This document shows, one piece after another, positions 47,148-57,006 of a stretch of 64,000 nt of DNA. A program made the translations under genes and the position numbers. Each line of letters begins with the position of its first letter. Position 1 is the first letter of the stretch. The DNA is from Notospermus geniculatus (lineage: Eukaryota > Nemertea > Pilidiophora > Heteronemertea > Lineidae): contig NMRB01000649.1 in assembly GCA_002633025.1 (NCBI GenBank), positions 40,108 through 104,107 of the forward strand. The letters are read 5' to 3'. The notes beneath the pieces were generated by a model. It was not told the origin of the DNA and searched no databases. It saw nothing but the letters and a program-made list of their open reading frames with translations.

Positions 47148-49005
47148 ACGAGCCAGTGAGCGCAGAGCCCTTGACAGCCTAAAGAAGGACACTAACATCA
47201 TTATCAAGCCAGCTGACAAAGGTGGCGCGACAGTGATAATGAATCGTAAGGACTATCTTTCTGAGGCCTACCGCCAACTGGACAATCGGACTTACTACAC
47301 TAGACTCACTGAAGATCCCACCACTACCTACGTCAAGAAACTCAAGGACGTCATTGCCACTTTCCCCGAAGAAGATCAAAACAAACTCCAACAAGCGATA
47401 CCTGATGACCCCAAACCAGGAATTTTCTATACTCTACCGAAAATTCACAAGGAAAACAACCCTGGACGACCGATCGTGTCTGGAATAGGGACACTCACAG
47501 AAAACATCTCTGGTGCAGTGGAGAAAATCCTAAAACCTATCGTTCGGGAAACTACTAGTTTCATTCAGGATACCACTGACTTTTTGAATAAGGTCCGTGA
47601 CATTGACAACCTGCCTGACAATGCCCTTCTTGTCACGATGGATGTGGTTTCCCTGTACACAAACATCCCCCATTCTGATGGATTAAGAGCACTTGACAAC
47701 ATTCTCACAAAGTATCCCGACACCCAACTAACCAAGGACTCTATTCTAAAACTAGTTGAGTTTATCCTCAAACACAACTATTTCACCTTTGAGAAGGAAG
47801 ACCAACTCTACCTACAGACGCAAGGCACGGCCATGGGGACACGTATGGCACCGCAATATGCCAACCTCTTCATGGCCAATCTCGAAGAAAACTTTCTTCA
47901 AGGATGTATTCAGAAACCACTGGGATACACAAGATTCATTGATGACGTGTTCATGGTGTGGGTTCACGGTGAAGAGGAACTTCACAAATTCCACAAACGT
48001 TTCTGTGAGCAGAACCCATCCATCCAACTGACAATGGAATACTCCAAACACAGTGTGAACTTCCTAGACACCACAGTGACCATCAAGGATGGTAAACTGA
48101 GTACATCGGTGTATAGGAAGCCTACAGATACTTTTAGTTACTTGCATCCCAACAGTGCTCACCCACCACACACAAAACAATCGATTGTATTCAGCCAAGC
48201 CTTGAGATACAATAGGATATGTTCAGACCCTACCTCGAGAGACAAACAGATATCTGAACTTAAAGATGCCTTCTGTGACCTTGGATACCGACAGAATATG
48301 GTGGACAAACAGGTCAACCGGGCCCTTCAGATCCCCAGGGAAACTCTCTTGGAGTACAACAAGAAAACAGAATCTGAACGTGTTCCCATTGTTGTAACAT
48401 TTCATCCCAAGTTACAAAACTTGAAAAGGATTATACGGGACCTCCAACCGATCATAGACAATGATGCCAGACTCAGCACCATTCTTCCACACCCTCCATT
48501 GATTGCCTACAGACAACCTGCCAACCTCAGGAAAACTCTGGTGCACAGCAAAATGCCATCCACACTACCTGATGGAACTTTCCCCTGCAATAAAACCAGG
48601 TGCAAACTGTGCCCTCAGATTGACAATAGTGACATTCCCATACCCAACTCATCGAATACATTCAAAACAACAGGACACTTCAGTTGCCAGACTCCCAACG
48701 TTGTGTACATGCTTAGATGCAAGAGATGCCCTGACATGTACATAGGTGAAACAGGCCAAACTCTCCGCAAAAGACTCAATGGACACAAACAAACTATTCG
48801 AAACAAAAATGTACATCTCCCCATTGGAGAACATTTTACTCAGAATGGACACTCTATAGATGACCTAAGAGTTAGTGTTCTCAAAGGCTCCCTCCCAGAC
48901 ACAGGACAGAGACGGTCTATGGAGCAAAAACTTATAAAAACATTCAACACCCTCAACTGTGGCCTCAACCGTGATGCAGGCTTTCTCGCCCATTACACTT
49001 TGTAA
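47147..49005 (+). CDS. Penelope-like element: reverse transcriptase plus GIY-YIG endonuclease, 5'-truncated
   Basis: About 619 open codons with no Met needed at the left end. The RT copies RNA into DNA at the site opened by the endonuclease. RT motifs in order: KPADKGGATVIM, PKIHKENNPGRPIVSG, TMDVVSLYTNIPHSDG (first catalytic Asp), QGTAMGTRMAPQYANLFMA, YTRFIDDVFMVW (F-I-D-D catalytic pair) and HSVNFLDTTV. A Cys cluster follows (CNKTRCKLC), then GIY-YIG: NVVYMLRCKRCPDMYIGETG, RKRLNGHK and IGEHFTQNGH. It ends NRDAGFLAHYTL with TAA. The frame is unbroken, so the copy is young. It lacks the N-terminal region and any recognisable pLTR or hammerhead. It sits inside a TTTTTAGCTCACC element that itself interrupts the dsRBD exon array. 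Confidence 0.93.
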
Positions 49006-49304
49006 CCTGATCTCCCTTAATTACACCACTCCTTAGTAATCCCCTGATCTGCTATTTCTGTCATGTGGACGTTTAGCATNCTTTAAAGGTTTTCGGTTTA
49101 TCCCCCCCTGGTGGCCAAGCCAGGAATCAGATCGGACCGAAACTTGGTGTCATAGGTCATCTGACCTAGGGGTATATATGTACCAAATTTCAGGTCAATA
49201 GCTGCAGCGGTTACGAAACGTGCCCTGCTAACGGACTACAGACGACGACGGACGACGACGGACGCTGCGCCATTGTAAAGAGCTCACGGGTGAGCTAAAA
49301 AAAC
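49006..49304. mobile_element. Penelope-like 3' flank and right part of TTTTTAGCTCACC element
   Basis: 49,006-49,079 is a short 3' UTR ending at one undetermined base (49,080). 49,085-49,304 resumes the host element (GGTGGCCAAGCCAGGAATCA GATCGGACCGAAACTTGG) to GACGACGGACG and GGTGAGCTAAAAA. Confidence 0.75.
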
Positions 49305-49352
49305 AGGCAGAACAGGCCGCCGCAAGAAAGGCCTGCTTGGAAACAGGATATG
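49297..49352 (+). pseudogene. dsRBD-type exon copy D7, 3' remnant
   Basis: K-QAEQAAARKACLETGYG then donor GTAAGT. The first two thirds were lost when the TTTTTAGCTCACC element inserted. Its end (ACLETGYG) is closest to D1. Confidence 0.75.
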
Positions 49353-49707
49353 GTAAGTATTCATAGGTGTGTGTCTGAGTCTGTACCTTGTCCACAGGGA
49401 TTTATTGAAGGTAGATTGGATTGAACATCACGGGCCGATTTCACAAAGGGCGTTTAGCGAAATCAGCATTTTAATTCCTACTTATTCAGGTTAAGGGCCC
49501 AGAAAAGCATTGTTTTGCTTCCTGTGCAGTGCTTGGTCGGCGGCTTTTACCTGCAGGATAATCATACGAGGTTAACATTCCATGGACCATTTCATGTGAA
49601 CTTAAATACCTCCTCAGTCTCCTCTTCTGTTAGCCCTGTGGTTGCGTCAGCAGCCCTTCTGAAACTGGTCTTCTAGTTAATTTCATTCTGCTGATGTTTT
49701 CTTGTAG

Positions 49708-49861
49708 ATCCAGTACAAATATGAGACAGCTAGACCACCAAACTGCTGCCACTTCGTCCCAGTTCTGACCCTTGGTACAGAAGTACACCAAGGGTCAGGA
49801 CTGCAGAAAAAGGCTGCAGAGCAGGCCGCTGCTCTGTCGGCAATTGAAAGAACCAAGTATG
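49708..49861 (+). CDS. dsRBD-type exon D8, intact (154 nt)
   Basis: Encodes IQYKYETARPPNCCHFVPVL, TLGTEVHQGSGLQKKAAEQA and AALSAIERTKYG. Nearly D5 with two codons lost before PPN. Phase 0 to 1, acceptor TTTTCTTGTAG, donor GTAAGT. Inverted repeat CTGACCCTTGGT / ACCAAGGGTCAG at 49,765-49,798. Confidence 0.85.
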
Positions 49862-50426
49862 GTAAGTATTCATATGTGTGTTTCTGTGAGTCTGTACCTT
49901 GTCCGCAGGGATTTATTGAAGGTAGATTGGATTGAACATCACGGGCCGATTTCACAAAGGGCGTTTAGCGAAATCAGCATTTTAATTCCTACTTATTCAG
50001 GTTAAGGGCCCAGAAAAGCATTGTTTTGCTTCCTGTGCAGTGCTTGGTCGGCGGCTTTTACCTGCAGGATAATCATACGAGGTGAACATTCCATGGACCA
50101 TTTCATGTGAACTTAAATACCTCCTCAGTTTCCTGTTCTGTAAAGCCCTGTGGTTGAACACCGCGACAGGCGACGTGTCTTGTGGGCATGCCCGGTAAAA
50201 AGCCAGCACTCCAATTTAGCGCCTCCTCTTCGTGAAGAGTGCGTGCCAGTAGCGAACCTATCGCCGGGCGTAGCAATTAAGTTCAGCTAGATTTTAGTAG
50301 TGTAGACGCTCACCGGGTCTCAGGCGGGTTTTTTTCAGGCCCGGGCTTGACACGGGCTCGAAAAGCCCGGGGATTTCTATGTAGTGTAACCACAGCTACT
50401 TTCATTCTGCTGATGTTTTCTTGTAG

Positions 50427-50586
50427 ATCAAGTACAAATATGAAACCAACCAAATTGGGCCAAACCACTGTTGCCATTTTGTTGGGGTCTTGACCCTTGG
50501 TAAAGAAACACACCAAGTGTCAGGATTGACCAAAAAGGATGCCGAGAGGGTGGCGGCGGCGACCGCCCTAAAGAATACTACATATG
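50427..50586 (+). CDS. dsRBD-type exon D9, intact (160 nt)
   Basis: Encodes IKYKYETNQIGPNHCCHFVG, VLTLGKETHQVSGLTKKDAE and RVAAATALKNTTYG. Close to D4, but one Gly of GSG is Val; the same change breaks one pair of the inverted repeat. Splicing signals as the others. Confidence 0.85.
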
Positions 50587-51136
50587 GTAAGTATTCATAG
50601 GTGTGTGTGCGAGTCTGTACCTTGTCCGCAGGGATTTATGGAAGGTAGATTGGATTGAACATCACGGGCTGATTTCACAAAGGGCGTTTAGCGAAATCAG
50701 CATTTTAATTCCTACTTATTCAGGTTAAGGGCCCAAAAAAGCATTGTTTTGCTTCCTGTGCAGTGCTTGGTCGGCGGCGTTTACCTGCAGGATAATCATA
50801 CGAGGTTAACATTCCATGGACCATTTCATGTGAACTTAAATACCTCCTCAGTCTCCTGTTCTGTAAAGCCCTGTGGTTGAACACCACGACAGGCGACATG
50901 TCTTATGGGCATGCGCGGTAAAACCAGCACTCCAATTTAGCGCCTCCTCTTCGTGAAGAGTGCGTGCCAGTAGCGACCCTATCGCCGGGCGTAGCAATTA
51001 AGTTCAGCTAGATTTTAGTAGTGTAGACGCTCGCCGGGTCTCAGGCGGGTTTTTTTCAGGCCCGGGCTCGAAAAGCCCGGGGATTTCTATGTAGTGTAAC
51101 CACAGCTACTTTCATTCTGCTGATGTTTTCTTGTAG

Positions 51137-51302
51137 ATCGAGTACAAGTACCAAACCTCACAAGTGGGACCGAACCATTGCTGCCATTTTCTTGGGGTCC
51201 TGACCCTTGGTGAAGAAACCCACCAAGGGTCAGGCCTCACGAAAAAAGAGGCAGAGAGGGCGGCGGCGGCGGCGGCGAACGCAGTAAAGAACACGAGGTA
51301 TG
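51137..51302 (+). CDS. dsRBD-type exon D10, intact (166 nt)
   Basis: Encodes IEYKYQTSQVGPNHCCHFLG, VLTLGEETHQGSGLTKKEAE and RAAAAAANAVKNTRYG. Two extra Ala codons come from a GCG repeat. Best stem: CTGACCCTTGGTG / CACCAAGGGTCAG, 13 bp with an 8-base loop. Phase 0 to 1, donor GTAAGT. Confidence 0.86.
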
Positions 51303-51643
51303 GTAAGTATTCATAGGTGTGTGTCTGTGAGTCTGTACCTTGTCCACAGGGATTTAGTGAAGGTACCTTGTCCACAGGGATTTATTGAAGGTAGATTGAA
51401 TTGAACATCACGGGCCGCTTTCACAAAGGGCGTTTAGCGAAATCAGCATTTTAATTCCTACTTATTCAGGTTAAGGTTATTATGAGCACGTGGTCCATGG
51501 ACCATTTCATGTATTTTTTTCATGTATTTTTGTGAACTTAAATACCTCCTCAGTCCCCTGTTCTGTTAGCCCTGTTGTTGCGTCAGCAGCCCTTCTGAAA
51601 CTGGTCTTCTAGTTAATTTCATTCTGCGGATGTTTTCTTGTAG

Positions 51644-51803
51644 ATCCAGTACAAATATGAAACAAGGCAAATTGGTGTTGACCACTGCTGTCATTTTGTT
51701 TCGCCCCTGACCCTTGGGAAAGAAACCCATCAAGGGTCAGGGTTGAAGAAGATAGATGCGGAGAGGGCGGCGGCAGCCACCGCGATAAAGAACACGAGCT
51801 ATG
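51644..51803 (+). CDS. dsRBD-type exon D11, intact, GC donor
   Basis: Encodes IQYKYETRQIGVDHCCHFVS, PLTLGKETHQGSGLKKIDAE and RAAAATAIKNTSYG. The donor is GCAAGT where all other copies have GTAAGT, a known minor donor class that is often regulated. It is the last copy, followed 433 bases on by the terminal exon. Confidence 0.82.
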
Positions 51804-52236
51804 GCAAGTATTCATAGGTGTGTCTGCGAGTCTGTACCTTGTCCGCAGGGATTTATTGAAGGTAGATTGGATTGAACATCACGGGCCGATTTCACCAAGG
51901 TCGTTTAGCGAAATCAGCATTTTAATTCCTACTTATTCAGGTTAAGGTTATTATGGGGAGACAATGCGTGAACCGGCAAAAAGGAAAAGGAAAAACTTTA
52001 TGGGGAAGGATTTAAAAGGCCCGTATGCACAGCCCACACTTTCATTAAAGTGACTTTTCTCAATGCTTCAGCTTTAGCTATACTTTTGGCTAAAGTGCGG
52101 TCCGGGAATAAGGCCCTAAGAGAAACGCAATACATGTACCGGTGGGTCCATTATGTACCGGTGGGTCCATTAAACAAGAATTAAGTCCACTCTGGCCTAC
52201 CATAGTCGTTTACCTACTTTACTATTTACTTTCCAG

Positions 52237-52292
52237 ATGCTACAAGAACGGCAAAAAAGAGACTTGAGGAGGTGCATGCCAAAACGACCTAG
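52237..52292 (+). CDS. candidate terminal exon of the dsRBD locus
   Basis: Acceptor TTTACTTTCCAG. Joined in phase 1 after ...YG it reads DATRTAKKRLEEVHAKTT and stops at 52,290-52,292. The short basic/acidic tail resembles T4. No AATAAA is seen within 150 bases. The fit of phase supports a real gene end. Confidence 0.55.
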
Positions 52293-52439
52293 GCCTATGT
52301 CACTTTTGACCATTTTTCAGGAGAGCCAAAAAACTATTTTTTAATCTGCCTGGATAGCACTTGAAAAATATATTTTGAAACGTACAGGGGTGTGGGTAAT
52401 TTCATTATTTGTGAAAAGGGACACTTTTTACATAATAAC

Positions 52440-52977
52440 ATTGGGAGATAAATGGCGTTTTCTGTTTTGAGGCAGGTCCTTACAGGGCAAAACAACCCAA
52501 GTCAAGTATTTTTCCCCCGGCAAAATGACCTAAGTCAGGATTTTTGCACAGGCAAACCACCAAAATCATTAGAATTTATTCCACCTACATGTGCCTACTG
52601 TCGCATTGTTGCTCCATCCTTTTGTCGAACTTTGACCTCTGTGACCTTGAAAAGTAGGTCAAATCAAAAACCCGTTATATATGTTATGTATCCTTATTAG
52701 CTACACCTATGATAAAAATTTGGAGATGATCTAGTCATTAGTTCAGGAGTTATTGCACTTTTGTTTTTGGTTTCTGCCACCTGGTGGCCAAACTGAGAGT
52801 CGAATGGGACCGAAACTTGGTGCCGTGGGTCATCTGACCTAGGGGTATATATGTACATTGTACCAAGTTTCAGATCAATAGCTCCAACGGTTACAAAACG
52901 TGCCCTGCTAACGGACGACGGACGACCACGACGGACGCCGCAGGACGATAAAAGCTCACGAGTGAGCTAAAAATAGA
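52440..52977. mobile_element. second copy of 46,745 block and a TTTTTAGCTCACC element end
   Basis: GGAGATAAATGGCGTTTTCT through CCCGTTATATATGTTATGTA, then the (GAC)n-rich end with GAGTGAGCTAAAAA. Confidence 0.8.
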
Positions 52978-53530
52978 AAAGCATGTTTGGAGAAATCCAA
53001 CAAACTATGCGAAATTATGCAGCCACTACTATAGGAAGATGAGATAGTCGACTTCAGTGATAATTACCTAATCACTGAAATCAACTGTTCTCAAAGATGG
53101 GTCATTTTACAGTAATTGACCATTTTGTGTCCCAAGGGGCAAAAATTTATTTTTACAAGTTTAAAACAAAAAATGGCTTATACCATTATTCCATTTAAGG
53201 AGCAGAGATCTGGCTGTACAAATAAACCGTTTCAATTGCAAAATTTGTTTTTTTTACATTTTTGTTCCCTAACTGTGTTCAAATTGGCTGTCCCCAAAAC
53301 CAGGGTACTGAAAACAAATTCGTAATTTTCATATAATATAGTTCTTTCTAATTATTTTTTTCATGTTATGGGCTAAAATGTAGCCAGTGCAAACACGAAG
53401 TGCAGGAATAATATACTGCCCAGATAAATTAATTTTTGACTTCATTTCCTTGTCCCGGGGTTGCCAGTCAGTGCTGTTACCACTGTTACCATCTTGCCAC
53501 ATGGCAAACCTGACATCCTTTCTTGGTGTG
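52978..53530. other. intergenic, no recognised feature
   Basis: AT-rich. A small inverse pair TCAGTGATAATTACCTAATCACTGA near 53,055. No gene signal. Confidence 0.4.
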
Positions 53531-53531
53531 C

Positions 53532-54010
53532 ATTACCACGGTGTACAATCAACCTTGCCGTACAGCTGCGGGAGAACGTTCCGGTCACATACGCTTGCCA
53601 AAGCCGAGATTCCAAATCACTATAAATACCATGCTAAGGGCAAAATGATAACCCAAGGCGAATGAATGTACACTAAAAAAGCCTAGCTGCTGCAATATCC
53701 CCCAGAAATTCGCAGGAGAACGCATGGAAAATCGGCAATTTTAAAATGAACTGTACGGCTGCGGGAGAATTAAGACTTCTCCCGCAGCCGTACAGTTCAT
53801 TTTAAAACTGCCGATTTTCGATGCGTTCTCCTGCGAATTTCTGGGAGATATTACAGCAGCATGCCTTTTATAGTGTAGTCGTTCACCTGGGACTGTCATT
53901 TTGCCCTTAGCAGTGGTATTTATAGTAATTTGGAATTTTGGCTTTGCCAAGGTTATGTGACCGGAATTTCTCCCGTAGCTGTAAGGCAAGGTTGATTGTA
54001 CACCGTGATT
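53532..54010. mobile_element. 480-bp hairpin element
   Basis: Two arms (53,532-53,768 and 53,778-54,008) are inverse copies around the centre TTAAGACTT. They include GTACAATCAACCTTGCCGTA CAGCTGCGGGAGAA and GTACGGCTGCGGGAGAA. Mirror ORFs on both strands are not genes. Confidence 0.88.
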
Positions 54011-55580
54011 ACTTGCATTCACGATTATGCACCGATTAAGAAATTGTTTAAGCTGGAAGGGGAGGCAACAGAGGATTGGCCTGGCTGGAAGGATATTCGT
54101 CTGTTGTCTCCATTCATGAAGGTTAAGGAAAGGAGGAAATGCAAGTTATATTGCAATATTCTGAGTTAAATGCGAGGCCAGAACAGTTGTTCATCATTCA
54201 AAGAGAAAGTACTCTATTTTACACAATCAGTTGTCAAGAAAGAAAGAGGTTGATGCAGCGATTGTTGTAAAAACGGCAAATCGAACACGCTAAAGATGCC
54301 ACCTCAAAAATGGAGTCAAAGGAGGAATATATGCAAATTATATTGCACTATTCCGAGTTAAATAAGCTGTCAGCATGGCAGTTTTTACGAAAATTTCTTG
54401 CCAATCTTGTAAGAAAATTTTCTGGGGGGGGGGGGCTCTGATTTTCAAAGCCCCGAGATAAATTCCTGGCGTTTCCTGCCAAATTTTTTTTACAACTGCA
54501 TTGATATGAAATTTAACACCTTTTTAAGACATTCCCACAGAAATTATTAAATCTAAGACTTTTTAAAACATTGCAGACACAGGTTTGCTCATTAGCTAAA
54601 GCAAGGCTCAAAATAAGCGGTATCGCATCACAATTTGCGACAGGAAAATCATAAAGTGCGATACGGCCGAGGAGGTTAGTTTGCAAAATTGCGACACATC
54701 ATTTTTAAGGAGAGACAGCCGTTGCTGGAACGCCGCGGCTGTCGAGGAATCAGTCAGTACAGTTTATCGGCAACTAGCCGCGCCAACCAAACCTGGCTTT
54801 CATGATTTATTACGCACGAGTCACACTGTGTTTGCCATGCACGCGCAAGTGTTGTGTGCGAGGTTGACAACAATCATCATGCAAGATGGCGGCTTCCAGT
54901 GGTCATGCTGGTCAAACTGTCAACCGTAAACGCTTGGCTTGCTTTCAAGTGTGAGGGGACCACAAGGTTAAATCCATCTTCTGCAAACTTTGGTTTTTTA
55001 TCATTTTTTTTCAATAAGATAGGCCTAGGCCTCCTAGTCAAACAAACACAGTTTAAATCCGTAATCGTCTTTACAATTTTATGACAGGTCCTTGTCTTGT
55101 TGGGTTTGGGGTACTCAGGAGTATTGGGGGGGGGGGGGGGGGCAAATAAANNNNNNNGTACCCCAAAACCAACAAGACAAGGGCCTGTGATATTATTGAC
55201 TTTCTGAAGTTTTCATATGGGAAAAAAAGTTGCTACACAAAGTACCAAAACTGTTAATCATGTGGAACCCTTGATTTTGCTACACAAGTAAAAAAAGTTA
55301 TTTTGAGCCTTGTAAAGGCAAGGGCATGATTGCCTTGCACTCCAACACCTGACCTGCCTCATCGAAGAGTAAAGTGGTCCTTCAGACCCGGGAACTGGGT
55401 CAAGGCGAGCGGCCGAGTCAAGGTGGTGATGATGATCTGATGTTCTTGAATGTCGTGGCTATCTGGCTCAAGGAATCTCGTCTTATCCTGAGATATCAGG
55501 CAGTATTTCTGCACCTGGAATATGCAATGTCCATTTAGAGCTCACTTGATCCTTTCAGACAAGTTGAGATTATAAAGTTG
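54011..55580. other. intergenic with repeats and poly-G
   Basis: 54,007-54,170 is the fifth copy of the ATGCACCGATTAAG-type block. Poly-G runs at 54,424-54,435 and 55,127-55,142, the second next to a 7-base gap (55,151-55,157). ACCCCAAACCCAACAAGACAAGG-type sequence flanks this gap in inverse orientation. No coding signal. Confidence 0.5.
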
Positions 55581-55973
55581 AGATTAAAGTGCTTTTCAGA
55601 ATGGCCAGTCAGTTTTGCACTCATTTTACCTTGCAATGGAACCAACCACAAACCACAAATTGGGCAATCATACGTGTGCATGTCAATTCACGGTTGATCG
55701 ATTTCTCATAGGACGTTGTTCAGGGGTCGTATGCATAAAACATCTTAAGTGCAAATTTTCCCTTAAATCTAAGAATTCTCTTAAGTTTTGTCCTAAGCAT
55801 TACCCTTTTCTTATGTGGTATGCATAAACAGTCTTAAGGTAAGGAAATTCCCTCAAATCACTCCTTGTCTTAAGGTACCTCCAGAGGTACCTTAAGTAGA
55901 CACACGACAGTTCAATGCATGTAGGCCTCGAGTTACGCCTTGTGGCGTTGGGCATTAAGTAAAAACTTAAAGG

Positions 55974-56379
55974 GCCATATTCATAAAGGGTGTTTAGCCC
56001 AATCACTAAATCAGCGTACAAATTCTGCATTACACAGGTTAAAGGCCTAGAAAACTATTGTTCTGCTTTCTGTATGCTGCCTGATCTCTGGCATTTACCC
56101 ACAAGATGATCACACGCGTCTAACTTTCCTGCGTCTCAGTGTGCGAGGACAAAAGAAAGTGTTGGACAAATTCTAGACAAGCCTGCCTGATCGTTTAACT
56201 TTTCCTTTGTGCTCTTGGGCTTAGACGCAGGAAAGTTGTACGCGTGTGATTATCCTGCGGGTAAACGCCTCTGGTGAAGCACAATACGGACATCAGACAA
56301 TAGTTTTCTAGGCCTTTAACCTGTGTAATGCAGAATTTGTACGCTGATCAGGCTAAACACCCTTTATGAATATGGCCCA
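55974..56379. mobile_element. third-level MITE, ATTCATAAAGGGTGTTTAG ends
   Basis: Arms GGGCCATATTCATAAAGGGT... and the inverse ...ACACCCTTTATGAATATGGCCC, with GACGCAGGAAAGTT and TAACCTGTGTAATGCAGAAT repeated inversely. It is related to the arm carried in the introns of the dsRBD array. Confidence 0.88.
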
Positions 56380-56607
56380 AAGAGTTTCCTCAGCCATGAA
56401 GAAACCTTCTCTGGACAACATTGCGCAATCACTTACCAAACCAATTTAGACTAAATTTGTTTGTAATGGTCGCTCCGATTGGCAGAGATGTGTGGCATAA
56501 TTGATAACTGCCTGTAACTGACATCCTTAGAATTTAAGGAAGTTTCTTAGACTTGAGGGAAAATACATCCATAAGGTCTACCTTAAGACGTTTTATGCAT
56601 AACACTT

Positions 56608-56814
56608 AAAGGAGCACGGTATTGCCACTTTTTCTCGACAGCCGGTGCCACCGCGCCACTCTCCAACCCGAGGGACTACTACGTTTTGGCGAATGACCCA
56701 ATTTACTGCGTACATTTTGTAATGCATTTTCGTAGTTCGTCTTACTGCCGCCAGGGGGCTCTCTAAGTCGGCAGTCAATTAACGCATTTGAGATCCAATA
56801 CCGTGCTCCTTTAA
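56608..56814. mobile_element. third-level MITE, AAAGGAGCACGGTATTG ends
   Basis: AAAGGAGCACGGTATTGCCA and ...CAATACCGTGCTCCTTT, 207 bases. A degraded relative lies near 18,775-18,895. Confidence 0.85.
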
Positions 56815-57006
56815 GAAATGTCCTTCCGTAAGGAATCCTTAGTGGTCTTAAGGGGAAAACTAAGTTTTAAGGATTAAGATGTTTTATGCATACGGCCCCT
56901 GGTCGATACCATGCATACTCTATTCAAGATAATCATGCAATCATGCACACATAATTGGCCCATTTGTGGTTTGTGGTTAGGTTCCATTTCAAGGTAAAAT
57001 AAGTGC

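Larger units (their letters stand above)
55724..56900. mobile_element. second-level fold-back element inside the MITE
   Basis: Ends AGGGGTCGTATGCATAAAAC ATCTTA and TAAGATGTTTTATGCATACGGCCCCT. It contains two further elements: 55,974-56,379 (GGGCCATATTCATAAAGGGT GTTTAG arms) and 56,608-56,814. Confidence 0.85.

Noticed and set aside
54230-54300. KKEVDAAIVVKTANRTR as another dsRBD exon end
   Set aside because: Weak resemblance only, no GSG segment, no CCHF, and no splice sites in the right places.
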